A stretch of DNA of 64,000 bases, taken from contig NC_086023.1 of the NCBI RefSeq assembly GCF_036323735.1, forward strand, positions 14,410,001 to 14,474,000, given 5' to 3'. Source of the stretch: Rattus norvegicus (lineage: Eukaryota > Chordata > Mammalia > Rodentia > Muridae). The translations under genes were made by a program, and so were the position numbers. Every line of letters begins with the position of its first letter. The first letter of the stretch is position 1. The notes under the pieces are model-generated. The model had not been told where the DNA came from. It was given only the letters and a program-made list of their open reading frames with translations, and did not search any database. Below are positions 62,789 to 64,000 of this stretch, piece by piece.

Positions 62789-63184
62789 CTGACTTGGGCG
62801 AGTTATAACTATACTGTGGGGACCTCAGAAGCTTCTGTAGGTAGTCATTGACTAGGAAATGCATTCAGTGCTAGCAGATGCAACATTCTCTGTATAGTTC
62901 TCTGAGAGACAGAGGGATAGTTTCAGTCTTTAATTTAGGCAAAGTGATGCTCCTTGGAGAGTAAAGAAGACATGTTCATACAGCAGGTGCCCTGGAGAGT
63001 AGCATGGTCAGACAAAGGATACTCAGGTCGATTTCACTTTAGACAAAAACAACAGATGGGGTTTTAAAAATCATAAGTATGCCCTCCAAATATTGCAAAG
63101 AACATTTATACTAAAAACTATTTTATTGTTTACTAAAATTTAAATTTACTGGCTATTTTAAAAGGATATTTTAAAATTTATTTT
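62787..63184. other. Unique noncoding DNA, AT-rich at its end
   Basis: No recognised repeat. Confidence 0.4.
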
Positions 63185-63850
63185 TGAACAATTTCATAAA
63201 AGTATACAATGTATCTTAGTTAAATCCAACCCGAATCCCCCGCCCCCTCCTCCCTTTCCCTTTCCACTTTCATGTCCTGTTCTGTTCTTTTATACACTTT
63301 ATAACCTTCTGTGTCCAATCATTGATGCCTGAATATGCATAGGTATGTGACGAGCAACAGAGCAGTAGCCACATATCTAAGAGCTCCCCTTCCCTCACCA
63401 GCCTTGGACAGAGGTGGAACCTTATAAGCCTCCTGCCTACCCTCACTAGAGAGTTGACTGGCTTGATCTTGTGAAGCAGAACTGCAGTGATGGAGGACAG
63501 CATCTCACAGCTCTCCTCCCCAACTCAGGTCCTCACATTCTCTCTACCCCTGTCTGCAATGATTCCTGAGTCCTGAGGAGCTGGGAGAACAGTTGATATA
63601 GAAGTCCAATTTAGGGCTGAGTACTCAATAACCACTTATTCTTAGCATTTTGACCATCTGTGAATCTCTCTATTGATGTCTGTTGCCTACAGCAAAAAGT
63701 CTTTGATCACGACTGAGCGCTAATCTATAAGAGCAAAGACAAATATTTAGAAGGCATTCTGGTAACATTAGTAATACAGACAGTATTAGCATCTCTTCTG
63801 CGCCTAGGTTATCCATTCGCAGCCTTCTGACCAGGTTTATAGTTTGAAGC
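63185..63850 (-). mobile_element. Old rodent L1 3' region, antisense
   Basis: CAATTTCATAAAAGTATACAATG, CCTCCTCCCTTTCCCTTTCC, TTAGGGCTGAGTACTCAATAACC, CTCTCTATTGATGTCTGTTGCC and TAATCTATAAGAGCAAAGAC follow the order of a reversed old L1 3' end, the same family as the text at 3.0-4.2 kb. Confidence 0.5.
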
Positions 63851-64000
63851 ATGGATTTCTTCTAGTGGAAAATCTGGCTGTGTTCAAAATTGCTACACTC
63901 AGTAAGCCAGTTACTTGCATTCTACTTGCTATGGGGCTGTATTCTCCTTGACTTTTAAAGAGAATGAGTTATTACTGTTATTGTTACTATTATTTTGAGA

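Noticed and set aside
1..64000. CRISPR arrays, bacterial operons, phage or plasmid features
   Set aside because: The tandem repeats are eukaryotic microsatellites and SINE derivatives. Introns, SINEs and L1 show a mammalian nuclear genome.

Overview
The window is mammalian nuclear DNA, almost certainly from the rat (Rattus norvegicus). It is full of rodent-only SINEs (B1, B2, B3, B4). It has at least five young ID elements of the BC1 type, a family greatly amplified in rat. It also carries a rat-type LINE-1 with intact ORF1, many long (GT)n, (TC)n, (TCTA)n and (TTCC)n microsatellites, and GT-AG introns. There are no bacterial-style operons, and nearly all long ORFs are fortuitous readings of SINEs, simple repeats or unique noncoding sequence.

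Layout. 1-2.4 kb is mostly unique DNA. 2.4-8.2 kb is a nest of retroelements: old L1 3' sequence is interrupted by a B4 SINE and by a 3.5 kb insertion (4251-7743). That insertion joins the 5' half of an L1 (5'UTR, complete ORF1, start of ORF2) to what looks like the 3'UTR and poly(A) tail of a cellular mRNA, all inside one 14-bp target-site duplication. 8.2-32 kb has no convincing exon. It holds SINEs, a solo class-I LTR (11846-12382) that landed inside a (TCTA)n microsatellite, a hAT-type DNA transposon fossil, a MIR, MaLR-like LTR pieces, an antisense L1 3' end, and two kinds of local duplication.

From 34.3 to 57.1 kb the minus strand carries a protein-coding gene. I assembled it from seven small exons with consensus splice sites whose phases fit exactly and give a 220-residue ORF. 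I cannot name it. The product has no visible signal peptide or membrane segment and looks disordered and basic. Its 3'UTR may run down to a double poly(A) signal near 32.08 kb. The introns hold the same repeat mix, plus a Tigger-like DNA transposon, MIR and ancient L1 remnants.

57.2-64 kb lies upstream of that gene's first coding exon. Its most striking object is a B3 SINE at about 59.72-60.18 kb whose tRNA-like head has expanded into a 46-bp tandem repeat. The distal end is microsatellites and old L1 sequence.

SINE, LTR and L1 subfamily names come from remembered consensus patterns, not a database search. Boundaries without a stated duplication are good to about 10-30 bp.
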